NCBI RefSeq assembly: GCF_002893765.1
Contig: NZ_CP025938.1
Coordinates: 2,170,001-2,234,000 of the forward strand
DNA length: 64,000 nucleotides
Source: Tamlana carrageenivorans
Lineage (GTDB): Bacteria > Bacteroidota > Bacteroidia > Flavobacteriales > Flavobacteriaceae
Direction of reading: 5' to 3'
Below, piece by piece: positions 44,587-55,006 of the stretch. Made by a program: the position numbers and the translations under genes. A model generated the notes under the pieces. It was not told where the DNA came from, did no database searches, and saw only the letters and a program-made list of their open reading frames with translations. Each line of letters starts with the position of its first letter. The stretch's first letter is position 1.

Positions 44587-45661
44587 TTAACGCAACAAAT
44601 CTAAATTAATAGATTTGTAATTATGGTACGAAAAAAAACAGGTAGACTTACCCTTAAAGAAAGAATACAGATTGAGACTCTTTTAACTGAAAAAAAGAAT
44701 AAATCATACATCGCTATAACCATTAACAGAGCTCGATCTACGGTTACAAGAGAAGTTAATAAATGGGTGCAAACAGATAGAGATAAATACTCAGCAGAAC
44801 TAGCTCATTGGTGCGCCAAAGATGATTACCTAAACAAAAGAAATATTGATAAAATATCTAAGTACCCTAGACTTCGAATTTATGTCTATAGGGGCTTATT
44901 ATCACAATGGACTCCTGAACAAATTGCTGGAAGACTAAAAGAAGAATTCCCAAATGATCCTATAATGTCTATTTCTCACGAATCAATTTATAGGTACATA
45001 TATGCAAAGCCTCAAGCTAGTTTAAATAAAAAACTAATTAAACTCCTCGTACGCAAAAAAACAAGACGTAGACCCTCTAAAAAAAGACGCAGAACAGGAT
45101 CTAAAATATTAAACCAAGTCAGTATAGACCTAAGGCCCGAGCATATTAACCTAAGAAATGAAATCGGACACTGGGAAGGAGATTTAATGATTGGGAAGGA
45201 TCAAAAATCGGCTATTGGAACTATCGTAGAACGCAAATCTAGATATACATTAATTATCAAACTAAAAGCCAGGAACTCTAAGGAAATTGCTAAAATGTTT
45301 TCTAAAGAACTTAACAAACTAGATCCCATATTCAAAAAATCTATGACCTACGATAATGGAATTGAAATGGCAAGACACGAAACAATTACCAAGAAAACAG
45401 GTATGAAAATTTACTTTGCACACCCCTATTCTTCTTGGGAAAGAGGTACCAATGAAAACACTAACGGACTCATCAGAAGGTACCTCCCAAAAGGAACAGA
45501 TTTTAACAAAATTGACTTAAATACATTCATCGAAATTCAAGAAAAATTAAACAATAGACCTCGTAAAATTATTGGATTTAAAACCCCTAATGAAGTTATG
45601 ATAAAAGAACTAAAAATTGTAGCTTAGACTCATACAAAAAAAAGCAACGTTTGTTGCGTTA
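44587..45661 (+). mobile_element. IS30 family insertion sequence
   Basis: The ends carry the inverted repeat TAACGCAACAAA (44588-44599) and TTTGTTGCGTTA (45650-45661). The 4-bp word GAAC flanks it at 44583-44586 and 45662-45665, a short duplication as expected for IS30. The 1075-bp element holds one complete transposase and looks recent, since its inverted repeats are perfect over 12 bp. Confidence 0.85.
44623..45627 (+). CDS. IS30 family transposase
   Basis: This 334-residue transposase has an N-terminal helix-turn-helix (LTLKERIQIETLLTEKKNKS, then INRARSTVTREVN) and a DDE core: D in GHWEGDLMIG, D in MTYDNGIEMARH, and E in ERGTNENTNGLIRRYLPKG. The last motif is a hallmark of the IS30 family. 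The frame is intact. Confidence 0.96.
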   Translation: MVRKKTGRLTLKERIQIETLLTEKKNKSYIAITINRARSTVTREVNKWVQTDRDKYSAELAHWCAKDDYLNKRNIDKISKYPRLRIYVYRGLLSQWTPEQIAGRLKEEFPNDPIMSISHESIYRYIYAKPQASLNKKLIKLLVRKKTRRRPSKKRRRTGSKILNQVSIDLRPEHINLRNEIGHWEGDLMIGKDQKSAIGTIVERKSRYTLIIKLKARNSKEIAKMFSKELNKLDPIFKKSMTYDNGIEMARHETITKKTGMKIYFAHPYSSWERGTNENTNGLIRRYLPKGTDFNKIDLNTFIEIQEKLNNRPRKIIGFKTPNEVMIKELKIVA

Positions 45662-45928
45662 GAACCTTGAATGCAGCAAGGTCTAGAGCGAAATCGCGCC
45701 CTTTTAGTTGGTGTGCTTGCTGGTTACTAGCTTTCAGAACATTGGGGGGTTTTGGCTGGTCCAGTTATAGAATTTGAAGAAAATAAGAACTTATTTGTAA
45801 TGCGTTTAGCAACAGAATATAAAATCGATTTGGGTGAGTCTTGGTTGTTGTTACCAACGTTAAATTTTGATTATAAACAAGAATATGTAACCTGGGGCCT
45901 AAGTATTGGCCTTGGAAAACGTTTCTAA

Positions 45929-46417
45929 AGAGCTTGCTACCAGATTTTTGGTCTAAGGGTAAGCGTTTATGCGATACTCCCATATATTTTAATAACTTAA
46001 TATGCGTCCAACTTTTAGGGATGTTATTTTGGGTTTAAATCACCTGCATTATACTTTTTCTCCTTTTTAGATTAAATCATGATTTTTTAAACGTTATAAG
46101 GTTTAAAACTTACCGGATTCAATCTGTTTTAAATTAATAGATTTTTATATTTATTGCTTATAATGGTTTGAAAATAATAGCTATAACCGATAATTGCTTA
46201 ATTTTTTTCCAAAATATTTAAAAATATGTTAATATTTTTTTAGCACTAAATATAATCACTTGAAAAGACTTTAATTTGCCGAATTGAAATTCAGATTACA
46301 TAGTATAAGTATCACTTTAATATTTTACGGTTGTATAAGATAGCGAGTTGCTTATAAATTTAAAAGTTAATACACCCAATTTGGCTATGGGAGCCATTTT
46401 ATTTAAATTGAAAATCT
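45929..46417. other. Gene-free interval upstream of putA
   Basis: This 489-bp AT-rich region shows no open frame, RNA gene or clear hairpin. It should contain the putA promoter, but I cannot point to a convincing TAnnTTTG element; TTTAATTTG near 46271 is the nearest. Confidence 0.4.
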
Positions 46418-49400
46418 ATGGATAAAGCGGTAGAAAACACACTAAAACTCGCCGAAAAGTTACAAGGCAATCAAAGCGGAGCGAAAAAAAATCCTTTTGC
46501 AGATCGCCTTAAAACAATTATTGATGAGCCCGAGAGTAAACATTTTTTAATCCAAATGATGGATGTTGCCTTTCGTTCTAAAAATTACAAAAAGGTTGCC
46601 GATCATGTTATTTATCTTTTAAATACCAAAAAGAATTACGAGTCGTTGTTTACGCCTGTAGAGAACGCCATGCTAAAGTCTTTTGCGGTAGTGGGTAAAA
46701 TGATACCCTCGCTTAGTGTGTCTATCATGCTTAAAAAAATTCAAGCAACCTCTAGTGATGTCGTGTTTTTTATCAATAGTAAAAAGTTCAAAAAGCATGC
46801 TCAGAAAAGAAAAGAGCAAAATATTACCTTAAATGTTAATCTTATTGGAGAAGCTTTAATTGGAGAAGACGATGCTCAAAAAAGAATTTTAGGCTATTTG
46901 GCTTTGCTTAATAGAAAGGATGTTAACTATATTTCTATTAAGGTTTCTACTATATTTTCTCAAATCTCATCACTGGCTCATGAAGATACCGTTGAAAAAC
47001 TATCGATTAGATTAGCCATGTTTTATGATGAAATCTTACGCATAGAAAAAGAAACGGGTGTCCAAAAATTTGTAAATCTTGATATGGAAGAGTATAAGGA
47101 TTTACAAATCACGTTTGATGTTTTTATTAAAACGTTGTCTTTACCAGCATATAAGAATATTAGAGCAGGAATCGTGCTTCAGGCATATATTCCTGAAATG
47201 ATTCACTATTACCGTAAACTGTTTACTTGGGCTCAAAAACGTGTGAATAATGGTGGGTCTTCAATAAAAGTAAGACTGGTAAAAGGTGCTAATATGGAAA
47301 TGGAAATGACCGAATCTTCTATTGAGGATTGGCCATTAGCAACATATAGCACAAAGCCTGAAACCGATGCTAACTATAAAAAGATTCTATCTGAAATGTT
47401 AACAACCGATTCTGCTCGTGTTGTAAACGTAGGGGTGGCGTCTCATAATATTTTCGATATCTCCTACGCCTTAAATTTGGTGAAAGAAAATCAGCTTGAA
47501 GACTGTGTTGATTTTGAAATGCTAGAAGGTATGGCGAATCAAACGGTTGACAATCTGTTAGCAGAAAAAGTACACCTTTTATTGTATACACCAACAGTAA
47601 AGGAGAATCAATATAATGCTGCGATTGCTTATTTGGTTAGACGTCTGGATGAAGGAACCCAACCAGGAAACTTTTTAAAAGAAGGTTATGATTTGCAAGT
47701 GGGCTCGGAGAAATGGCATGAATTAAAAGATGAATTTTTGCATTCACTGTCTTTAATGCAAAATTTAAATACCACGCCTAGTAGAAAGCAGGACAGAAAT
47801 AACGATGTGCCTCAGATTATGGAAGGTTTCCATAATGTACCTAATACCGATTGGAATTTACCACAAAATATCGAGTGGGCTCAAAAAATTAAAACCGACT
47901 GGGAAACCCCAGAAAATATCATTGGAAAAACCATTCCAGTTGTTGGTGTTTTGGATGATAATGAGCGATATACTGTAAAAGTAAATAACTGGTCTGGTAC
48001 GCCACCTTGGGATTATGAAATGTCTGTTAAGGAAGATTACCAAAAAGCTATTGATACCACTTCCGAATGGCAAAATTATAGCGTTGAAAAAAGAGCAGAA
48101 CTTTTAAAGAAAGCAGCTGTAGAAATAGAAAAAAAGAGAGCCGATTTAATTGGTGTGGCTGTAGCCGAACTCGGTAAAACCGTTAAAGAGGTCGATGTTG
48201 AGGTTTCTGAAGCCATAGATTTTGCTAATTTCTATGCTGAAAGTAGCTTGGATATTGCTAAAGAATTTACCAGTGAAGATGTTGGAATTAACTTGGTATT
48301 GTCGCCTTGGAATTTCCCAATTGCCATTCCTATTGGTGGTGCTTTAGCTTCGTTAGCAGCAGGTAAAAAGGTTATTTTAAAACCATCAACCAATGCTTCA
48401 GCTTGTGCGTATTTAACTTGTAAGTGCTTATGGGAAGCTGGAATCCCTAAAGATGCGTTATACTTTTTACCTTGTGAAGAGTCTATTCTTGATGACTTTT
48501 TAACGACTGGAAATATCTTTGATGCCGTAATTTTAACAGGTGGTACCGAAACAGCACACTTCCTTTTAGAAAGAAATCCGCAGTTAAATTTATATGCCGA
48601 AACAGGAGGTAAAAATAGTACCATTGTTACAAGCTTAGCCGATAAAGAACAAGCCGCTATCAATATTGTGCAATCTGCCTTTGGTAATGCAGGTCAAAAA
48701 TGTTCGGCTACTTCCTTGTTGATTTTAACAGAAGATGTGTTTAACGATAAGGAGTTTAAAGCACTTTTAAAGGATGCTACTAAAAGTAAAACTTTTGGAA
48801 ACCCTTGGGATTATGCCACAGAAATCGGACCGTTAGCGGTTCAATTATCTGAGAAATTAAAGCATGTTATTAGAAACACGCCGGATGATCAATGGTTAGT
48901 AAAACCTAAATTAAACGGCAATCACATGTTAACTCCTGGTGTAATTTGGAATGTAACCACCGATGATTACCCGTTTCAAAATGAGTTGTTTGGACCTATA
49001 CTTTCTGTGTTAAAAGCTAAAGACTTAAAAGAAGCTGTTGAAATTGCTAATAGTGTAGAGTATGGTTTAACAGCAGGTTTAGAGTCTTTAGATCATAATG
49101 AAATTGAGTATTGGAACGCACATATTGAAGCAGGAAACAAATATGTAAACCGATCTACAACAGGGGCTATCGTACAAAGACAACCTTTTGGAGGTATTAA
49201 AGCATCTTGTTTTGGCTTCGGAATGAAGGCTGGTGGTATAAATTATGTGCTTCAGTTTACTAACATCCATTCTAAAGTAGAAGATTGGAAAGCCGATTAT
49301 AAAAAATGGTATGACGAACTGTTTAGTAAAAAAATCGACTATGTAAATCTTCGTGGGCAATCTAATATTTGTAGTTACACCAAGTACAAAGAGATTTTAC

Positions 49401-49738
49401 TACTTTATGATGTACACACGCCTCAAAAACATATTGATAAAATTGAGTTTATTGCCGAGTTTTTAGATATTCCTTTAATTAAAGATACCTGTGGAAACGC
49501 TTTAAAACATCATCCAAAAGATTTTACTTGTGTTAGAGCTTTAGGTGTTTTATCCGATCACTTTTTAATTAGATGTCACCAAAACGCGATTCCTGTTTAT
49601 CAAAATGAACCTAGAAATAGTGGGCGAATTGAGTTGTTAAATTATTTAATAGAACAGAGTTATTCACATAACTACCACCGTTACGGAAACTTAATGGGTG
49701 TCGAATATAACCCAGAAGAAAAACCAAAGTTTTATTAA
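46418..49738 (+). CDS. putA: Bifunctional proline dehydrogenase / glutamate-semialdehyde dehydrogenase
   Basis: This 1106-residue protein oxidises proline to glutamate. Residues 1-460 form the FAD proline dehydrogenase barrel (VNLDMEEY, VRLVKGANMEMEM, VASHNIFDISYAL). Residues about 520-1020 form the NAD aldehyde dehydrogenase with LSPWNFPIAIPIGGALAS, ETGGKNSTI and the catalytic cysteine C762 in GNAGQKCSAT. A C-terminal segment of about 90 residues follows. There is no N-terminal DNA-binding domain, so it is not a self-regulating PutA. Confidence 0.95.
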   Translation: MDKAVENTLKLAEKLQGNQSGAKKNPFADRLKTIIDEPESKHFLIQMMDVAFRSKNYKKVADHVIYLLNTKKNYESLFTPVENAMLKSFAVVGKMIPSLSVSIMLKKIQATSSDVVFFINSKKFKKHAQKRKEQNITLNVNLIGEALIGEDDAQKRILGYLALLNRKDVNYISIKVSTIFSQISSLAHEDTVEKLSIRLAMFYDEILRIEKETGVQKFVNLDMEEYKDLQITFDVFIKTLSLPAYKNIRAGIVLQAYIPEMIHYYRKLFTWAQKRVNNGGSSIKVRLVKGANMEMEMTESSIEDWPLATYSTKPETDANYKKILSEMLTTDSARVVNVGVASHNIFDISYALNLVKENQLEDCVDFEMLEGMANQTVDNLLAEKVHLLLYTPTVKENQYNAAIAYLVRRLDEGTQPGNFLKEGYDLQVGSEKWHELKDEFLHSLSLMQNLNTTPSRKQDRNNDVPQIMEGFHNVPNTDWNLPQNIEWAQKIKTDWETPENIIGKTIPVVGVLDDNERYTVKVNNWSGTPPWDYEMSVKEDYQKAIDTTSEWQNYSVEKRAELLKKAAVEIEKKRADLIGVAVAELGKTVKEVDVEVSEAIDFANFYAESSLDIAKEFTSEDVGINLVLSPWNFPIAIPIGGALASLAAGKKVILKPSTNASACAYLTCKCLWEAGIPKDALYFLPCEESILDDFLTTGNIFDAVILTGGTETAHFLLERNPQLNLYAETGGKNSTIVTSLADKEQAAINIVQSAFGNAGQKCSATSLLILTEDVFNDKEFKALLKDATKSKTFGNPWDYATEIGPLAVQLSEKLKHVIRNTPDDQWLVKPKLNGNHMLTPGVIWNVTTDDYPFQNELFGPILSVLKAKDLKEAVEIANSVEYGLTAGLESLDHNEIEYWNAHIEAGNKYVNRSTTGAIVQRQPFGGIKASCFGFGMKAGGINYVLQFTNIHSKVEDWKADYKKWYDELFSKKIDYVNLRGQSNICSYTKYKEILLLYDVHTPQKHIDKIEFIAEFLDIPLIKDTCGNALKHHPKDFTCVRALGVLSDHFLIRCHQNAIPVYQNEPRNSGRIELLNYLIEQSYSHNYHRYGNLMGVEYNPEEKPKFY

Positions 49739-49740
49739 AA

Positions 49741-49835
49741 GCACAGGGGTGATTATCCTCTTGAGGGGATTATAGGGGTGTTTAAAATTGTAAAATAACA
49801 CCCCAACTCCCTCGAGGGGGCAAGGACTCATGTTT
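49741..49835. repeat. Hairpin-rich repeat after putA
   Basis: GGGGTGTT (49775-49782) pairs with AACACCCC (49797-49804), and flanking words TCCTCTTGAGGGGAT and CTCCCTCGAGGGGG fold on themselves. It resembles the other CCCC/GGGG palindromic elements of the window and may end the putA transcript. Downstream, at about 49896-49936, a run of GTCAACAG/GTCAACCG-like words forms an irregular short tandem repeat. Confidence 0.5.
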
Positions 49836-50007
49836 CCAGTTCAACAAAAAGGTAAAATAAGTTAAAAGTTTGGTGTGACATACAATTTGTCAAAGGTCAA
49901 TAGTCAACCGTCAACAGTCCATGGTCAACAGTTAAAGGGCAATCATCAACGAATATTATTATTTCTTTTGCTTAAAAGTTGTTAATTTGCAGTAATAGAG
50001 CTAATAA

Positions 50008-50958
50008 ATGACAGGACAAGTATATAAATCTACAGGAAGCTGGTACACAGTTAAAAACGAATTGGGGCATGTTTACGAATGTCGTATCAAAGGGAAGTTT
50101 CGTATCAAAGGTATAAAAAGCACCAATCCCATTGCTGTTGGCGATATTGTAGATTTTGAAATTGAAACCGATAATAATCAGGAGTCTGGTGTTATTTATA
50201 ATATTCATGATAGAAGTAATTATATTGTTCGGAAGTCGGTAAACCTATCTAAACAAACACACATTATTGCAGCTAATTTAGATCAGGTTTTCTTAATGAT
50301 TACCATTAACAATCCGCCAACGCTAAGTAGTTTTATCGATCGGTTTTTAGTTACTGCAGAAGCCTATTCTATTAAAACGGTTTTACTTTTCAATAAAATT
50401 GATGTTTACGATCAAGAAACTTTAGATGAAGTTCGCTACCTAGCTCATATCTACAGAAAAATAGGTTATGAGTGTCTCGGTGTTTCAGCTGTAACGGGTA
50501 AGAATGTCGATAAAGTTAAGGCGCTCATGAAAGATAAAGTGAGCATGTTTTCCGGACATTCCGGTGTTGGGAAATCTACACTAGTGAATGCCATTGAGCC
50601 TGAATTGAATATTAAAACCAAAGCCATTTCAACCCAACATATGCAAGGACAGCATACCACAACCTTTGCTGAAATGTTCGATTTAGATTTTGGTGCTAAA
50701 ATTATTGATACCCCAGGTATTAAAGGTTTTGGTGTTGTAGATATGGATAAAGAAGAGGTTGGCGATTATTTTCCTGAAATTTTTAAACTCAAACAGGATT
50801 GTAAGTTTAATAATTGTTTGCATGTTCAAGAACCCCATTGTGCCGTAAAGCAAGCTTTAGAGGATGGCGATATTGAATATTCTCGATACCGTAGTTATTT
50901 ACAAATTATTGAAGGTGAAGACGAGCATTACAGAACCGATATTTGGGATAAAGTATGA
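50008..50958 (+). CDS. rsgA: Ribosome small-subunit-dependent GTPase A
   Basis: RsgA helps late maturation of the 30S subunit. The 316-residue protein has an N-terminal OB fold, then circularly permuted GTPase motifs in the order FNKID, GHSGVGKST and DTPGIKG, and a zinc site C-x5-C-x5-H-x-C in CKFNNCLHVQEPHC. It overlaps dtd by 4 bp. Confidence 0.96.
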   Translation: MTGQVYKSTGSWYTVKNELGHVYECRIKGKFRIKGIKSTNPIAVGDIVDFEIETDNNQESGVIYNIHDRSNYIVRKSVNLSKQTHIIAANLDQVFLMITINNPPTLSSFIDRFLVTAEAYSIKTVLLFNKIDVYDQETLDEVRYLAHIYRKIGYECLGVSAVTGKNVDKVKALMKDKVSMFSGHSGVGKSTLVNAIEPELNIKTKAISTQHMQGQHTTTFAEMFDLDFGAKIIDTPGIKGFGVVDMDKEEVGDYFPEIFKLKQDCKFNNCLHVQEPHCAVKQALEDGDIEYSRYRSYLQIIEGEDEHYRTDIWDKV

Positions 50959-51407
50959 AAATAGTCATTCAACGGGTTACTGAAGCCAGTGTTACCATTG
51001 AAAACGAAAAAGTAGCGGCAATAAATCAAGGCGTATTAGTTTTATTGGGTATCGTGAATGACGATACTTTAGACGATATCACATGGTTGTCGAATAAAAT
51101 CGTGAATCTGCGTATTTTCGAAGATGATCAAGGCGTCATGAACACTTCTCTAAAGGATGTTGGGGGAGATGTTATTGTGGTGAGTCAGTTTACACTGCAT
51201 GCGGCTACCAAAAAAGGAAATCGCCCTAGCTATATTAAAGCAGCAAAGCCAGATGTTGCCATTCCTCTATATGAAGCTTTTATAAAACAACTACATTCCG
51301 ATTTAGGAAAAACTATTCAAACGGGTAAGTTTGGTGCCGATATGAAAGTAGCTCTTGTTAATGATGGTCCTGTTACTATTATCATCGATTCAAAAAACAA
51401 AGAATAA
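50955..51407 (+). CDS. dtd: D-aminoacyl-tRNA deacylase
   Basis: Dtd removes D-amino acids (and glycine from tRNA-Ala) from mischarged tRNAs. The 150-residue protein has the signature motifs SQFTLHA and NDGPVTI that form the active site across the dimer. It starts with MKIVIQRVTEASV, typical of the family. It overlaps rsgA by 4 bp and the next gene by one base. Confidence 0.95.
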   Translation: MKIVIQRVTEASVTIENEKVAAINQGVLVLLGIVNDDTLDDITWLSNKIVNLRIFEDDQGVMNTSLKDVGGDVIVVSQFTLHAATKKGNRPSYIKAAKPDVAIPLYEAFIKQLHSDLGKTIQTGKFGADMKVALVNDGPVTIIIDSKNKE

Positions 51408-51946
51408 TGGCTTCAGTTTTTGGGCATGGTATGATGGGGTATACCTTATCCAAAATCATAGGTCAAAAAGATTTGAAATGGTTATTGCTGTGTGCAATTA
51501 TTTCAGCCATTCTGCCAGATTTAGATGTGTTGGCGTTTCATTTTGGAATACCTTATGAACATGCATTAGGCCATCGCGGATTTTCGCATTCTATCTTGTT
51601 TGCCTTGTTTTGGGCCTTAATTTTAATGTTCGCTTTAGGTCGAAAAAACAAACTCATTTGGTTTTTGGTTATTTTTCTCGCCACGCTTTCTCATGGTTTG
51701 TTAGATGCCATGACCATAGGAGGAAAGGGTGTTGGTTTTTTTATTCCCTTCAATAATTCACGTTATTTTTTTTCATTTAGACCTATAAACGTGTCACCAA
51801 TTGGAATAAAGCGTTTTTTTACTAATTGGGGATTAAAAGTGCTATTTAGCGAATTTATATATGTATTTATGCCCTGTTTTCTTATATTAGTCGTGCGAAA
51901 ATTATCAAACACCTCTCTCTTAAAAAATAGTATTATTTTTCGCTAA
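51407..51946 (+). CDS. Membrane-bound metal-dependent hydrolase (DUF457/YdjM-like)
   Basis: This 179-residue protein has several membrane segments and the family pattern of metal-binding histidines: GHGMMGY, HRGFSHS and TLSHGLLDAMT, with LPDLDVL. Members are annotated as inner-membrane metal-dependent hydrolases, with substrate unknown. Its start overlaps the dtd stop (TAATG), so it is in the rsgA-dtd transcript. Confidence 0.88.
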   Translation: MASVFGHGMMGYTLSKIIGQKDLKWLLLCAIISAILPDLDVLAFHFGIPYEHALGHRGFSHSILFALFWALILMFALGRKNKLIWFLVIFLATLSHGLLDAMTIGGKGVGFFIPFNNSRYFFSFRPINVSPIGIKRFFTNWGLKVLFSEFIYVFMPCFLILVVRKLSNTSLLKNSIIFR

Positions 51947-52239
51947 TATATGACAGTAAACCAACCATTTACTGTTAAACCAACATAATAACTAACACCC
52001 AAGAATGAATTTAAAATTTTGTGTGAATATTTATGTTCTATTCACAACGTTATTGGTTTTCGGGCAAGAGGGCCTGTATACTTCGTTAACCATCCCTGCC
52101 GAACTGAAAGAAAATGCGAATGCCGTCATTCGGTTGCACCAAATTGATGTCGATATAAATGCGGTCGATGACATGCATATTAAAGGCCGGAAGGTTATTA
52201 CCGTTCTAAATAAACGCGGTGATAAACATGTTCAAACTT

Positions 52240-53320
52240 GATGTAATGGACAAAATGGTTGGTAAATCCTTTCGAAGAGCTTATGTTTATTAGCTTTGAA
52301 GCAAATCAAAGGCTTTGAATAAAAAAAATGTAAATTTTGTAATAGCTTACTAACCCATAAATATGGTGTTAGATTAGAAAAACAGCGTTATAAATGTTTG
52401 AATTGTAAAAGTGTTTTTACTGGAGGAAAAGAAATTCAAGTAGACTCTCTTTGGGATGAATATACCAGAGGAAAGCAGACCTATTTACAGCTTTCTCAGA
52501 AATATGGATGTTCAAAGCGAACTATACAACGTAAACTAGATCTTCATCAAGTAAAGGACGTAGAGATAACACCTAAGAAAGTTATTGTCTTAATGGATAC
52601 AACATATTGGGGGAGAAGCTTTGGATTAATGCTCTTTAAGGATGCTTACAGCAAGGAGAATCTTCTTTGGTATTACGTCAAATCAGAAACTAACGCTTTG
52701 TATATAAAGGGGATTAATGAGCTAAAATCTAAAGGTTTTGAGATTGTTGCTATTGTATGTGATGGTAGAAAAGGCTTGGTTGGTACGTTTAAAGGAATAC
52801 CTGTCCAGCTCTGTCAATTTCATCAAGTTGCTGCAATAAGAAGATATATAACTAAGAACCCGAAAATGCTTGCTTCAATTGAATTAAAAACGCATGTAGC
52901 TATGCTCAAAAATACAGATAAAGAATCTTTCGAAGGAGGATTAAATATGTGGTTTATTAAGTGGGAAAGCTTTTTAAATGAGCGAACTATTAATAATGAA
53001 ACAGGCAAGAGTCATTTTACCCATAAACGACTTAGGAGTGCGTATAGAAGTCTTAATACGAATATGACATGGTTATTTACATGGTATGATAATTACGATT
53101 TAAATATTCCTAATACAACCAATATGATTGATGGGCATTTTTCTGATTTAAAAAACAAACTCAGAAATCATAACGGATTAACCAAACAAAGAAAAATCAA
53201 ATTTATTAATGAGTTTTTAAAAGCAAAAATAGACGTACAAGAATAGGCGTTAAAAGACCAACCATTTTGTCCACATGAAAATTAAAGAGTTAAAAGACCA
53301 ATCATTTTGTCTATTAGGCC
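52240..53320 (+). mobile_element. Insertion sequence with 8-bp target duplication (IS256/IS1249-like)
   Basis: TCAAACTT flanks the element at 52232-52239 and 53321-53328. The ends are inverted over about 24 bp with 19 matches, sharing GACAAAATG and TTGGT; the left copy is at 52249-52263. A second, inner copy of the right-end word (ACCAACCATTTTGTCC, 53257-53272) lies 40 bp before the outer one (53297-53312), so the right end is duplicated. The family assignment rests on the transposase and the 8-bp duplication, and is tentative. Confidence 0.85.
52323..53246 (+). CDS. Transposase with N-terminal zinc ribbon, start unclear
   Basis: The frame begins KKCKFCNSLLTHKYGVR and continues RYKCLNCKSVFTGG, a CxxC...CxxC zinc ribbon, then a helix-turn-helix (YLQLSQKYGCSKRTIQRKL). 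The core has D in VLMDTTYWG, D in VAIVCDGRKG and a later E/D region (MIDGHFSDLKNKL), typical of IS256-like DDE enzymes. No ATG opens this frame; the next usable codon (TTG at 52398) would drop the zinc ribbon. A TTG at 52315 in another frame joins it if one A is added in the A8 run at 52321-52328, which suggests slippage or a lesion. Confidence 0.8.
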   Translation, partial: KKCKFCNSLLTHKYGVRLEKQRYKCLNCKSVFTGGKEIQVDSLWDEYTRGKQTYLQLSQKYGCSKRTIQRKLDLHQVKDVEITPKKVIVLMDTTYWGRSFGLMLFKDAYSKENLLWYYVKSETNALYIKGINELKSKGFEIVAIVCDGRKGLVGTFKGIPVQLCQFHQVAAIRRYITKNPKMLASIELKTHVAMLKNTDKESFEGGLNMWFIKWESFLNERTINNETGKSHFTHKRLRSAYRSLNTNMTWLFTWYDNYDLNIPNTTNMIDGHFSDLKNKLRNHNGLTKQRKIKFINEFLKAKIDVQE

Positions 53321-55006
53321 TCAAACTTATGCATATTATGATAATAGCACTAAAATTAAAGATCTTGAAATTTTGGTATTTGACGCTTTCGGAGATCAAA
53401 TCGATAAGATAAAAGAAGGAGACTTTAACGATGTTAGTGCTGTTGGAGGTGGTACACTTTACTCCGATTCCCGTGTGAAGTATTTTGAATATACGCCAGT
53501 AAATTACCCTTACACCATTGAGTATAATTACGAATACGTTAATGAAAGTACGGCATTCATCAGATCATTCATGCCTGTGTCAGACTATTTGGTAAGTGTT
53601 GAAAAAAGTAATTACACTATAAGTTGTTCTCCAGAAATGACATTGAGACTAAAGGAAATAAATTTTCAAGATTTCAATATCGTAAAACAAGAACATGAAG
53701 GAGGGCTTCAATATGAAGCAAACCACATCAAAGCTTTTAAATCGGAAACTTATGGGCCAGAATTCTTTGAAATAGCGCCACAGGTTTTATTTGCCTTATC
53801 AGAATTTAATTTAGAAGGGGTTTTTACAAAAGTTAATAGTTGGAATGACTTTGGGAAATGGATTTATCATGACTTAATAGCCGATACGCATGATTTATCT
53901 GAGAGTCAAAAGGCTGAGATCGTTAAGCTGGTTCAAGAGGAACCAAACAACCTGGCCAAAGCAAAAAAAATATACGAATATGTCCAAAGCAAAACCCGAT
54001 ATATCAGTGTTCAAGTAGGTATTGGAGGGTGGAAACCTTTCAATGCATCAGAAGTTGATGCATTAGGTTATGGGGACTGTAAAGGTTTAACAAATTACAC
54101 TATGGCGCTTCTCGATGCCGCAGGGATTCCTTCCTATTATACTGTGGTTTATGCAGGAGCTGCAAAAAGAAATTTCGAAAATGACTTTGCTGCTATGCAG
54201 GGTAACCATGCCATTCTTAATATCCCTAATGAAGGAGGTGACATTTGGTTAGAATGTACCAGTCAAAAATTACCTTTTGGTTTTATTGGCGATTTTACAG
54301 ACGATAGAGATGTACTGGTAGTGACTCCCGAAGGCGGTGTTATTAAACATACAAAAAAATACAGCACCGAAGAAAACTCACAATACATTAAGGGGGATTA
54401 TAAAGTCTTAGAAGATGGCGCTATTGAAGCACAAGCCCAAATAGTTTCTAGGGGGATTCAATATGATGATAAGTATAGCTTAGAAACTGAAACCACGCGC
54501 GAACTGGATAAAGCCTATAAGCATCGCTGGGGCTATATCAATAGGCTAGTTATTGAGAATATGCACATCGAAAACAATAAAACGGATATATCCTTTACTG
54601 AAGATGTGCGTTTTAGTGCTGGCGGTTACGCCAGAAAGGTAGGTGATCGCATCCTTGTAACTTTAAATGTATTTAATCGGTTTACTGAGATACCAGACAG
54701 GTATAGAAATAGAAAATGGCCCGTAAAAATTAGTAGAGGTTTTAAAGATGTTGATGAGGTGGAAATTAAACTGCCTAGCGGCTATCAAGTAGAGTCTAAA
54801 CCGAAAGATTTAACCATCAAAAACAAATTTGGAAGTTATACAATGACTCTGGAAGCTTTAAATGAAACCACGCTCATTTATAAACGTGAACTAATAATGA
54901 ACGATGGCGTTTATCCTAAGGAAGATTATAATGCTTTTAGAAATTTTTATAAAGAAGTATCAAAACTAGATAACTCTAAAATTGCCCTAATTAAAACCAA
55001 TCTATA

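Larger units (their letters stand above)
44304..45928 (+). pseudogene. Outer-membrane beta-barrel protein gene split by IS30
   Basis: The 5-prime part (44304-44586) codes for a signal peptide (MKRTILTTLFLLIIILQTSAQ) and barrel strands (NQINFVFGYTHIPSAFEEG). The frame resumes after the IS at 45662 and ends at 45928 with LSIGLGKRF, a terminal-Phe barrel end. The downstream part, in the register expected after removal of one GAAC copy, reads LERNRALLVGVLAGY-stop-LSEHWGVLAGPVIEFEEN. It carries two in-frame stops, TGA at 45668 and TAG at 45728. The gene therefore has point lesions as well as the insertion. Its original function is unknown. Confidence 0.85.

Noticed and set aside
48232..48663. 143-codon minus-strand frame within putA
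   Set aside because: It mirrors the strongly conserved aldehyde dehydrogenase region and has no independent support.
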